NCBI GenBank assembly: GCA_002102555.1
Contig: MCFL01000010.1
Location: 62,001 to 126,000, forward strand
Source: Catenaria anguillulae PL171
Lineage: Eukaryota; Blastocladiomycota; Blastocladiomycetes; Blastocladiales; Catenariaceae
DNA: 64,000 nt
Direction: 5' to 3'
The notes beneath the pieces are model-generated. The model worked only from the letters and a program-made list of their open reading frames with translations, was not told the origin of the DNA and made no database searches. Position 1 is the stretch's first letter; each line of letters begins with the position of its first letter. Made by a program: the position numbers and the translations under genes. This document shows positions 48,092-59,561 of the stretch, in pieces.

Positions 48092-50532
48092 ATGGAATCC
48101 AATTATCTGTCAAGTCACGCCGCCGCAGCCCTGCTGTGTTGGGATCTTGCAGCCCCATTCGACCCCCTTCTTGATATGGATCTGCTCGCTTCTGGCGCCA
48201 CCGCATCCTCCCCGGCCGCCGCCGCCACGGACTTCCTTGCTCAGGACCCCTCCGCCTCATTTGGCCCCACCGTTGCCACCATGGCTGCTCCTGCCCCTGC
48301 TCCTGCGACTGATCCTGATTCTGCTGCCGTCGCCGCCAACGAATCCAACGGCCAAGAGCAACAAGGTGATGACGACACATGGGAGGCGCTGCGCCAATGG
48401 ATTATTCCCAGGCTACCTACCCGCCATCGAATACCCCAGCGATCGGTCGCTGCCTTGGACCTCACCCAGATCTTTCCGTACTGAAGTGTTGGACGAGCAG
48501 GCACACTTCAATGGATCGGTGATCACTTGCCCGCAATTGCAAGAGGAGCAGATCGCGGCCATTGACTCGCCCAAGGTGCGAGAGGGCAAAGTTCAGCGCA
48601 ACGCGCTTTGGGCCTCACTGCGTCAACTCCTTGACGGGTGCGGCTTTGCAGGCTCTGACGTTGTTGGCGCGACAGTGTCTGTGCATTCGCCGCACATCAT
48701 GCAGGCCAAGTACGTCGCACATCTTTATCGTGTCCAGCAGCATTCTTGATTAATGACCGTGAGCCCCCAAATGCCATTTCAGCTTCCCGGCATTCGCCAA
48801 TCCCACCTGGCCAATGAAAAACGCCTTCTTGGTCTACCTTCTCGCCAAGTCGGACGGCCTTGCAACGGACATCGCAAACGCGATGGGCTTTGGCAATAGC
48901 CATTTTACAATGCGGCGCATTTTGCTGGCGGCTGTTGGCAATGGCAACATCCCGGCAGGGGCAGTGGAGTTGCTTGCGCATCTCTTTTGCAATGGTACTT
49001 TACTTCTTTCGCCTGACCCGGTTGTTGCCGATTTAACGCTAGGCGATTCTTGTAGGTTTTGGGCCATTGCAATTCGTTCTGCAGCCTGTCGATCTCGACA
49101 ACCGCGAGTCGGCCGCTCGTTGGGTCAACTTCCAGCGGGCGTTTTCGGAGCGTGTGAGGCGCCTCAACTCGGTCAAGTCGCAAGGCTTACAGGTCCGGTC
49201 GTTCACTTTTCTCAACTGGTCGTCCATCTTTCTCACAGCATGCTTGATGCTGCCATTTCGACTTTCAGGAATGTCTCTCGCGCATTGTGAAAGTGCTTGG
49301 CCGAGTCCACAATGGGGAGCACACGACCCTCGATTCCATGGTTCGCGACCCCGAGCTCTTGGATAAGCTCCATGTGGCCTTCACCCGCTTGTTGCCCCAG
49401 GTTGGCGGCTTTCCCAGGCTCAGCACTGGTGGGACCCTCTTTGTGGTGACCGTGCTCGAGGTCATGATCGCCACGGAGAAAGCAAAGCAGAGTCGGCAAG
49501 TCCGCCCGCGTCGTACCATCACTGCCGGTGCCATCTCTTTGTCAACTGACAGTTCCCCGCTTCGCCCGGCAACCGATCCGCCAACTCACCCACTCGCCTT
49601 TGCGCCCCCGCCCATCCCAACGCCTGCCGCGTTGCAGACGACGGCCGAAAATAAGTCGTTCTCGAACGTGCCCCGCCCGTCTTCCCTCAACGCATCATCA
49701 GTCAATGGTGGCGCAACTGCCACTGCTGCTGCTCGGGCGACGACCAGAACCCCGCTTTCGAGTGGTTCGCGCACCAGACAGCCCGAATCCTTGGTTCCGA
49801 GCATGGGCTTGTCTACGCTGACTTCCGCGCCAGCCCCGTCGTCACAGGCCGAAATTGGGGCATTGCGGAATGCGTACAAAGTCGTCCAAGGCCAACAAAG
49901 GGAGCAGCGGCGACTGCTGACCGCTGGCAAGAAAAAGCGTGCCCCCACCGTCGCCGCTCATCAGCAGCAGACGCCCGCCGTCGGCGCTCAGGTGCACCAC
50001 TACCACCAGCAGCTCGGGCATTTTTTTTGCTGCCGCTCAGCAACTGCAACAACAGCAACAACATCACCATCACGACGAGCGGCAGCAGACGCCTTCCGTC
50101 CGCGCTCAGCAGCAGCAAATGCCCGCCGTCGGCGCTCAGCGGCAGCAGACGCCCGCCGTCGTTGCTCATCAGCAGCAACATTACCATCACCACCAGCAGC
50201 AGCAGACGCCCGCCGTCGGTGCTCAGCACCAGCAGCTCTGGTACGCACAGTCCCAGCAAGCCCATCAGCAACAGCCGATGCTTGTCGGTCCCCAGCAGCA
50301 GCAATACCTGCCGGCAAGTTCTGCACGTCACCCTCATCAGCCGACACAGCCCGCGGCGCACCCGACTGGTTTGCTTGGCTCACGTCAAGGGGCCACGCGC
50401 CCACTTGACCGACCTGATTCACCTCAGTATCACCCATACCAGGCTACCAGCCTTGATTCCATCCTGTGTGCGTCTTGGGTTGTGCTGTGTTTAAGCCTGT
50501 GTGCTTTTGCTTTCAGTTACTTCAATGCGTGA
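48092..50532 (+). CDS. Unidentified multi-exon protein with Q/H-rich repeat tail
   Basis: I do not recognise this family. A model with exons 48092-48365, 48412-48709, 48783-48994, 49056-49192 and 49269 onward has matching phases; the first intron is only 46 nt and is the least certain. The central 220 residues look globular (ANFPAFANPTWPMKNAFLVY; GFGNSHFTMRRILLAAVG; DLDNRESAARWVNFQRAFSE; LLDKLHVAFTRLLPQ). The C-terminal half is S/P/T-rich and then a series of Q/H-rich repeats around a TPAVGAQ-like heptad. The frame slips at a run of eight T at 50021-50028 and continues to a stop at 50532. No signal peptide or catalytic motif is visible. It lies between the retroelement and the chitinase gene. 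Confidence 0.5.
49960..50262 (+). repeat. Tandem Q/H-rich repeats with TPAVGAQ heptads
   Basis: At least five degenerate repeats, each about 15-20 codons, of Q/H-runs plus a T/M-PAVGAQ or PSVRAQ heptad, in two reading frames on either side of the T8 run. Confidence 0.8.
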
Positions 50533-51390
50533 TGTGTAGAGTGCTTTTCCTTTTCGACTCTTTCCTTTTTGTTCTTTGCACGGTGAACTCTTTCCTTGGC
50601 CCGATTCAACTGTACCTATTCTTTGCCGTAATTGATTCACATGCATGCCCTTTCAAAACGTAACGTGTCCGCGCTATGAACTGTGTTGATGGATTGTGAT
50701 TCCTTTGCATTCCTTGGTGTTGGCTTTCCTGCAAATTGATGGCCAGGTCGCCGGCTCGCTCAATTGCATGCATGATTGCTCGAGTGAGCCTTCGCAACTG
50801 CAAAATGCAACGCATTTCATCGATGTTGATCAAGCGCACAGGTAAATATATGTAGCTCCAGGTGGTGTGGCGCTCATGCATCGATCATATGCATGTGGGC
50901 AGATCGTGTCTGGCCCTGTAAGATAATGTCTGATTGGGTGTGCGACTCTTGTTCCAGAGCGCGAGATTGCTTTTTCGGCGTCGTGGCTTGCCCCGGCCCG
51001 CCAAGGCCTGTCGAGCAACAAGTCCAGCCGACCTATGGTTTCATTCACGTTTGCCAAGTGAGACAAACGCATAAGTGAAACCCTCATGATCAATGACGAG
51101 AGCAATTATGCACCAGCTTGACTGGCCCCAGAGCCGGTGTGGCAAGGTGCCGAAACTGTCCCCTCGGCACCAAGAGAGGCGCTTAATTTGAAAAGAGTTT
51201 CTGAAGGGAGCTCAAGTTATGCTTGAGTCCGCCTCCCCCTTGACTCCACCTCAAAAGCCTGTGTGTCCCGCGCGAGTTTGGTGGCGTGGTTTGGTTGCGA
51301 ACCCTTAGCTCCACATCCGACCCGTCATCTGGAACTTCCTGACCATCTTGTGTCACGACTGCTTACCACAATCACTCTCGACCATTCCTG
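50533..51390. promoter_or_regulatory. Upstream region of the LysM-chitinase gene
   Basis: 858 bp with no coding signal. The last ~100 bp resemble the region just upstream of the truncated LysM copy only weakly. No other site was identified. Confidence 0.4.
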
Positions 51391-54300
51391 ATGTGGTCTT
51401 CCGACAGGCATCACTCGGGCACGATTCGTGCCCGCAGATCCGCTCTGTCCACCGTGGTGCTCGTTGCGCTTGTGCTTTTCGCCAATACCGCCTTTGCTCA
51501 AGACTGCCGCCCGTACACGGTCAAGAGCGGGGACTATTGTGACCTCATCGCGAGGAATGCGGGTATTTCAACCAACGATCTCGTTTCTTTCAATCCTGTA
51601 CGCAACTCATGCTTTTCGCGATTATGTCTCACATGAAAACAAAAAGAGACGGAATCGATGCACAGACACTCATTCTCTTCCCTGTTGGCTTTGGATAGGG
51701 AATCAACTGCAACGGCCTGTGGATTGGTCAACGGCTCTGCCTGAGCCGCGGCACTCTGCCCAAACCGCCCTTGCCACCTGCGAATCCCGATGGAACGTGC
51801 AAGGTTGCCATTGTCCGCAGTGACTACTTGTGCGATGCCATCATCCGAGAGTACGTCTCGCACGCACTCTTCCCATCCGGAGCCGTCCGCTGTCTCAACA
51901 TTCGCGCTCTCGCCATGATTTCCCAACAGTGCCAACCTCGTCGACGCTGCTCAACTCGCTCAGCTCAACCCCGGTCTCAACTGCAACGCTCTTTCGGTGG
52001 GTCAACGACTCTGTGTGACCCAAGGCCGTCTTCCTGCACCTCCGATCGGTCCTGCCGATGGGAACGGCTTTTGTCGGTTTGCGACCGTGCGCAGCGATTA
52101 CCTTTGCGACCGTATTGCCCGCGAGTACGTCATTCCTGCCCACCATGAGTATGTGTCATGTGGCGAGATTTGGTGCTCACCAACAATCATTATTTCCTCC
52201 GTCGTCGTCATCCACAGCGCCAACCTCGACGTGGCTCAATTGCCGCAGCTCAACCCGGGTCTCAACTGCAACGCTCTCGCGGTCGGCCAGCGGCTGTGTG
52301 TCACGTATGGTCGCCTTCCCCCGCCTCCGATTGGTCCTGCCGATGGGAATGGTTTTTGCCGCACTGCGACGGTTCGCAGCGACTACCTTTGCGATGCCAT
52401 CGCCCGTGAGTACGTCGTCGCTTTGCCGCATCCAAGACATGATATGGCACAAGCAAATGGGTTCTGACAAAAAGCTGGTGGATGTATGTAGTGCCAAGCT
52501 CGATGTCGCCCAGCTCCCTCAACTCAACCCGGGGCTCGACTGTGGCAAGCTTCAAGTCGGACAGCGCATGTGCGTCACGTACGGCCGCTTGCCGCCGCCG
52601 CCTGTGCCCGATGGCAACCCGGACGGGACATGCAAGGAGTACAAGATTGTCGGCGGTGACGAGTGCTGGAACCTCAACGACAAGTGCAAGCTGACCAAGG
52701 AAGCATTCGACTTTGTGAATCCCGCGGTACATACACATGTCTCCCGTTGTTGTCTCATGTGCCGTGATCAGTGATCACGCACTACCGCCAACTTGATCCA
52801 ATCACGATCACCTCATGAACCAATGCTCACACTGCCATGCATTTTGGAACCCTTCGCAACCTCGCCATCATAATGCCGTGATATCCACAGCTCGACTGCT
52901 CCAAGCTCAAGCCGGGCAAGCGTGTGTGCTGCTCCAAGGGCACCCTCAAGAACAACCGGCCCAACCCTCTGCCCAATGGCGAGTGCTTCCACGTCAAGCT
53001 GCCCAAGGACGGCACGTGCGATGCGCTGGCCTCCGAGCACGACGTGACGATTGACGAGATTGAGCGGTGGAATACGCTCAAGTCGTGGCGCTGGGGCGGG
53101 TGTGCCAAGCTCATGCCCGACCAAAAGGTGTGCCTGTCCGACGGCCGGGCGCCGCGGCCTGACCCGTTGCCGGCCGACAAGGTGCAGTGCGGTGCCGAGT
53201 CGGAGGGCGACAAGAAGTGTCCATTGAATGCGTGCTGCGGCAAATGGGGTTGGTGTGGATTGAGCGACGACTTTTGCCGTGCCGAGCCAACATTGGCCCC
53301 CGGGTTGGGCTGCCAGTCCAATTGTGGGACAGAGCCGGCGCCCGAGATGAGGCAGTGTGACGGGACCATGCGGTATGCGATCGGGTATTACGAATCATGG
53401 TGCGTTTTTTTTTCTTTCTTTATCTGATCTCCAACCTTCATTTCGTGGCCGAGGCTGACTGGACTGTGTGTGATTACAGGGCCGAGACTCGCAAGTGCAT
53501 GAAGTTTGCGCCGACCGACATTCATCCGTTTGCCTACACACACATCCACTACTCGTTTGCAATTGTGGACAGCGATGACCAATTGGCCATCACACCTGGC
53601 CAACGGGATCAGCTCGTTCGCATGAAGAAGCATTTCGAGGATAACCGCTCCTCGACCAAGATTGTTCTCTCTGGTGCGCACAAGTTTACCGTCGCCTCCG
53701 ATTGGTGATCCCGTCGCATTTACTCACTCCTTTTTTTTTCACTTTTTGATGTTCATGACGTTGTGTAGTTGGTGGCTGGTCATTCAACAACCCTGGTTCG
53801 ACACAGCGCCGCTTCACCGACATGAGCTCGACCCCTCAGCGCCGTGCTCGGTTCATTGATTCAGCCATCAACTTGTTGTCGGATCTCAGGCTCGATGGCC
53901 TCGACATTGACTGGTACATATATATCCCGCATCTATCGTGACTCGTCGAGGTCGTCATGTGTTCAATTCCGCCGCTCATTCCCGTCCAATACCAATTTTA
54001 GGGAGTACCCGGCCACGCCTGACCGTCTCGGCGTCCCCGAAGATACGCCCAACTACCTCGCCCTCGTTCGCGAAGCTCGTGCTGCATTCCGCGCTCGCAA
54101 ACCGAATTTGTCTCTGTCGATTGCCGCCCCGGCCAGTTACTGGTTCTTGCGCGAGTTTTTGATTGCCGACATGGCCAAGGAGCTCGATTACATTGTTTAC
54201 ATGACTTACGGTACCTACGTTGTTCCGACATTGGCTGTGACGATTGCATTCCGCTGACGCCATTCTCCTTTGGCAGACATGCACGGCAACTGGGACTACA

Positions 54301-57300
54301 AAATTCCGACGCTCGGCGGCAAGATCAACTCGCATGTCGATTTGCGCGAAGTGGCGAACGCAATCAAGCTGATCATGAAGGCCGGTGTCCCGTCCAACAA
54401 GATCCTGATGGGCATTGGATTCTACGGCCGCTCATTCAAGCTCGCCAACCGTGGGTGCACTGAGTATGGTTGCCCGTTCGTTGACCCGAAGGGCATCATT
54501 CCGCCGCCTGTCGACAACTACGAGGTCACCGCCCAACCCGGCCCGTGCACGGAAGCTGGTGGCACTTTGGCGTATGGCGAGATCTCGTACATTCTCGAGG
54601 AGGGCTTGTACGTCACTTTATGGTCGCACACTCTTCCTACTCACATGCCGCGGTCGCTAACTCTCCTTTACTCCCTTGTCTGCCAGGTTCTCGGACTCTT
54701 GGACTGATGCGGAAAGTGCATCGGAGATTCTTGTTTATGGTAACGGAGATTGGGTTGCGTATGGTATGCTCATTCTTTCGCTTCCGTTTCCCGCAATCGA
54801 GCTCATTCTCAGGTAATTGAATGCCGATGTGCCCTAGATTCGCCGGCCACGCTGCGCCAGCGCATGGACTACGTCAATGCGAACTGTCTCGGCGGTGTCG
54901 TCGTCTGGGCATTGGATCTCGACAATGCCAACCTTGATCTCACCAACACGCTTGCCGCTGGCCGTGGACTCATGCACTTGAACGAAAACTTCTTGTCCAA
55001 CTTCCTCTCCCAGTTCCACACCATCAATTTCCGCATGCCAGACAATTTTTACGATGCCGTTGCCGACAGCGTCCTCGACATTGCCATCACCCGCTCCCTT
55101 CCAGGTATCATGACCAAGCAGCTCGTGCTCCATGCCCAACTGGCCATGCTGCGCAACCTCGTGTCCGACACGCGCTCGCTGTTCCGAGACTCGCAACTTG
55201 CCCCTGAGCGTGTATGCGTATCCATGTTTCCTTCCCCCATTTTCACCACCTTGGCTGACCGCTCCTATTCTTAATCCGTGCAGGGCGATTTGAACAAGCA
55301 ATTGCTGGAGCTCATGATGGATACTCCTCCTGATGTTTGTCGCTGCACTGTGTACGCCGATTACCGTTTCTTGTGGTTTCACCAGCTGCCTACTGACCAT
55401 CATTTCCCGTATAACAGCGACTCGGCTGATGCCCCATGCCCACGTTCCCGCCGTGGCGGCCGCGTGCCCGCAACCACAGTCCGCTGGAACTGTGACGAGG
55501 GCAAGTTCCGGTCGCTTGCCTCAGCTCGTGGGATTCCTGTCGACATGATGCGCCGCCGTGACCAAGATGTCTCGATTACCGTACCGTGCCTTGGCCGCAA
55601 CGACCCTCTCTTGAAAAGCATCCGTCGTCCCAACTCGTCCACAATGCGCAATCGCCGCCCGATCTCGGCGCCATCATCAGGACCAATGTTTGTTCCGAGT
55701 CGTCGCAACATGACCGAGGCCTCCACGGACTTGAGCATTTCGCCGGCATCGCCATTGACGGCTTCGAGCGAGCTTTCTCGCCGGGCAATTTGCTTTGACA
55801 GCGTGCGTTGGGAGGGCGTGTTTTACATTGGCGGCACGGCCAAGATGAACTGTACGCTTCCCATCTCCCTGATGGGGTGATTCCTACGTACTTATTTTTG
55901 GTTGACACTCGTGTGTGTGATAGACTTTTCGCAAGATGGTTTTCGTCGCTTTGCCGATTTCTCTGTGAGCGACATGAACAGCCAGGTAACCGCCCCGCAC
56001 GTCCTTGACACATTTGCTCATGCCATGCCACGTCTCACGCCACAAATTCTTCATGCTGGTTATGTAGCTCCGCAAATGGCAAATCGACAATGCCAATGCC
56101 CTTTTTGACTGTGGGGACTTGTCCTGCACCGAAGCCATGGATTCTGCGATCAGTCGCCAAACCGTTCGCCTCCGCCGTCGCAACGACAGTGACTTCTTTG
56201 CTCAACTCGAGGTTTGCCTGCTCCATTTATGCCGACATTCTCAGCCTGTAGCGTATCGCTCACACGCTTTCCACGTCACGTCAGAAACTGTTTGGTTTTG
56301 CTCCGGCCGATGTTCAACAACAGCTCAATGTGAACGCCGTGTTCGTCATTCCCTCAGCTGGTACGTTGATTGCTTTGTTGTCGCTTTGCTCTTTATATCT
56401 GACCTTGCCAACCAAGCAGACGCGGACTCGTGTGGTGGTGGTGGTCACCACGACCTGGGCCACTCCGACACGCAAACCACCAACGCGACCCGTCTTGAGG
56501 CTCGCCAAATCCGTCCAGGTTGCGGTTTTGCCTCCGTTGCTGGAGTTGTGCAAGTGATTCCTGGCAGGTACCCGCCCGATCCAAAGCCCATGGCCGACGA
56601 GTTCCTCAAGGATATTGACAAGACCATTGCCGGCATGACTGCTATCGCCGAGCAAGGATTTGCTGAAGACGATGTACGTTTTCCACACATGAATGTCCGG
56701 ATGATCCTTCCATGATCTGCTCACCGTCCCGCAAACCTGTTTTGTCGCCAACCTCAAACTCAAAGGATGTTGTCGCTGCCTCGTCGATTGCCATTGGCCT
56801 GCTTACAGTGGCCGATGCGTCCAATGCCGCCATCACCAACTACATCGCCATTGTTGAACAACAGCTCGCCAAAGAGGAACAAGAGGCCGCTGCCCGGAAT
56901 GCCGTGATTGTTGCCATCATTACGTTTGCCGTCGGCATGGTGTTCACGGTCATGATTGAGGCTGCCGGTACGCTCCCATGTCTTGTGTGTGAACTGGAAC
57001 TTGCGACCACTTTTTTTTTCGATACTTACTGACTCTGTACTTGTCGAACCCTTTCTTGTTGCAGTGATCGCGGCATTGTCAGCTGTGTTCAATGCGCTCC
57101 GCGCAACCGCTATTGCTGCACGCCTTGGTACTTTGGCCGCCAACGTCGGTCGCGTCATTGGCTCAACTTCGGGTGTGCTGCGTCTGGGCGCCGCTTTACG
57201 CCGACTGGCTGGGTCGCTTAGCAAGAGTACGTGCATGGTCTCAAGTTGACTGATTTTTTTCATTTGTTCGGATCTCCCAGCCATCATGTGCTCACAAACT

Positions 57301-59155
57301 GCAATACTCAAACCACAGTCAAGTTCATTCGCCGCGGCTACATCAAGGCCAGCAATGCATTCCAAAAGCTCATTCCTTGCTTCCGTTGCTTTGTCAAGGA
57401 CGCATCGCTGGAGGTTACCGCCGGCCTCATCACCGACGAGATCATGAGCGCGATTGACGCCGAGGAGGGCAACAAGTTTGCAAAGCGTAGTGTGCCTGCC
57501 TTGCGTCTCTCGGGGCCGACGCTCCAACATTGGCCGAACCCATCGCCCGCTACTGCGCTCCTCACGCTCGATGCTGCTCCTTCAGCAGCTCTTTCAGGCT
57601 CCGATTCCGTCTCACATTTGCACAAGCGCGCTTCATCGGGTGAGCCTTGCTTCTTCAAGGCGCGCAATCGGGATGACATGATTGAAGGTGCATCTGTGAC
57701 CAACCTGTGCCGGGCGCAAGGCAACATTTTCATCCCTGGGCTTGCGGATGTTGCGGTCGAAATTGACGCTGCTGAAGCCAAGCAGATCAAGGATAACCAT
57801 CCCAAGCAACCGACGAGTATTCTGCAGTGCGACCATGCGTTAGAGGTGCGAGCCATTTGCCCATTTCAAATGTTTGCATGGGCCGCTGACACTGACTATA
57901 ACACCCGACCGAACGAATACATATGTACATACTAGGTTCAAGAGATCAAAGACTGGATTGCAGCAAAAATCCGTGACGCACACGGCTGGTCGACTGTATG
58001 TTTCATTTCTTTCTTGTGCATTCTATCGATCCTTGGTTCTGTGTTTACTCACCAACAGCTTGATCTCATCTGTTTGTGACATCAGGACAATGACGGTGAA
58101 TTCACGGGTACCGACGACAAAAAGAAGCAGGCAAACGATGCGTGCCAAAAGTTCAAGGATCACAAGGAAAAGCTCAAGGCCACCATCAACAGCCAGGACA
58201 ACAACTTGCGCTTGACCCAGCGAACCGGTATGTCTTGGTTTCCTGGTCTTGCCATGTATACATAGATACCATCGCTTACTGACAATCACCTCCACTTTAC
58301 CTGTGCCATTTCCCCGTGTAGTCAACGTTGTCAAGGTATGTTTGATTCTTTTTGCATGGTCCACACGCCTTGGCCTTTGTCTCACACCTGTCATGTCCGT
58401 GTACATAAATAGGGGAGCATGGTCGATGGCAAGACGTCCAACTACGCTTGGCCGGACCTTGAGCCGCGCAACAAGGGTCTTTACGATGCGCTCGACAAGC
58501 ACATGGAAGATATCAAGGAAAACCGTCGCAAGACGGCCGATGCTGTCACCAAGGTCATGGACAAATTCTTTGAGCAAAATCCGACCCTGAAGCCTGGTGC
58601 GTGTCATGATTGTCTGTCGTTTCGCGTCTCGTTTTTCGCCTCGAGTCTAACAGTGCCTTGGTCATTCATGTGTGAATTACTCAGGTAATTGGGACGCCAT
58701 CAAGACCGACTTCAAGGCACATGCTGTGGATTACGACAAATTCAGCAAGGTTCGCCGTTCCCCACACTGCCCCTTGATCCTTCCTTATTGTCGGCATCGC
58801 CAACTCACTCATCCACCCTTTGCATTCACTGCAACAGTGGCGCCAAGGCAAAGACCCAGCAGGCAACCCGCGTGACGCGCCCGATCCCAGCAAGCGCCTC
58901 GTGTACGAAGCACCCGACAACCTAAAGATCCGGTTGGGCAAGACCAAGGAGCAGCTCGAGAAGGAGCGCAACGATCGTGCGGAAGAGCACTTGAAAAACC
59001 TCCAGCGGCCACGTCGGGCGGGCAATCTCGAGTTGCGTGCAAAGATTGGCGCATTGGCAAAGCAAGAGATTGAGTCGGCGGCGTGTCAGGCAAAGGTGTC
59101 GGGGATCAAGCGCAAGAGGAACGAGTTGACTGATGATGAGTTTGGTGGAAAGTGA
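51391..59155 (+). CDS. Secreted LysM-CBM18-GH18 chitinase with long killer-toxin-like tail (27 exons)
   Basis: A 27-exon model is in phase at every junction and codes for 1839 residues. Domains: signal peptide to about residue 38 (ALVLFANTAFA); six LysM modules, each cut by an intron at its middle; a CBM18 (CPLNACCGKWGWCG with conserved cysteines, about 435-475); and a GH18 domain from GYYESW (about 485) to VVWALDLD (about 834). The GH18 active site is complete: SVGGWSF, LDGLDIDWEYP split by an intron at W/E, and MTYDMHG. About 990 residues follow, with cysteines, two hydrophobic segments (about 1330-1400) and a charged C-terminus. This order is that of fungal subgroup C chitinases, related to the chitin-binding alpha subunit of yeast killer toxin. 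The role of the tail is inference: mycoparasitism, competition or wall remodelling. Confidence 0.85.
52891..53399 (+). other. Exon carrying the sixth LysM, CBM18 and start of GH18
   Basis: The largest of the N-terminal exons. It encodes the end of LysM 5, all of LysM 6, the eight-cysteine chitin-binding type 1 module and the first beta strand of the GH18 barrel, then ends at GTGCGT before a T-rich intron. Confidence 0.85.
58322..58335 (+). other. 14-nt micro-exon in the chitinase tail
   Basis: GTGTAG acceptor, fourteen bases TCAACGTTGTCAAG, GTATGT donor. It joins phase 1 to phase 0 and reads V-N-V-V-K between its neighbours. The same micro-exon, with flanking splice sites, is preserved in the tandem copy at 61028-61041. 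Confidence 0.75.
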
Positions 59156-59561
59156 GTGGGATCATGTTCAAGGGATAGGTTGCGCGATTCGAGAGTCACA
59201 AGTGCTGCATTGAGTGAGTGGCTCTGGTGCTTTGATATCATGTTGGACTCGCTCATTGCACTTGTATCAGATAAGTTTTCTCCTGTGATTTAGAAATATA
59301 CAAATATGGCCCATGTCAACCAAATCGAGATCGATGTTTTTGGATCGTGCGAACCCAATGAAATGTGTATAACAAATGAGTAATGAGGTTACAAGCAAAC
59401 GGATAGACTGAAACCATAATGAGGAAACTCGCTAAATCTATCGATCTCCAACCTCCACAATGAGCTCGTCACCACGCTCAACCCCCGGTCCGCGACGACG
59501 ATGTGAAGCTGACACTGCAGGCCATGAACCAGCGTCTGGAATCGGCGTACCTATTCTTTAG
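59156..59561. other. Intergenic, junction of the tandem duplication
   Basis: About 400 bp from the chitinase stop to the acceptor of the first duplicated exon. An ATG at 59461 opens a short S/P/R-rich frame with no match in the parent gene; I see no promoter or signal peptide. Confidence 0.4.

Noticed and set aside
59461-59560. ATG at 59461 as the start of a new secreted gene made from the duplicated tail
   Set aside because: The peptide is short, S/P/R-rich and lacks a signal peptide, and the downstream copy carries a nonsense codon and a frame slip.
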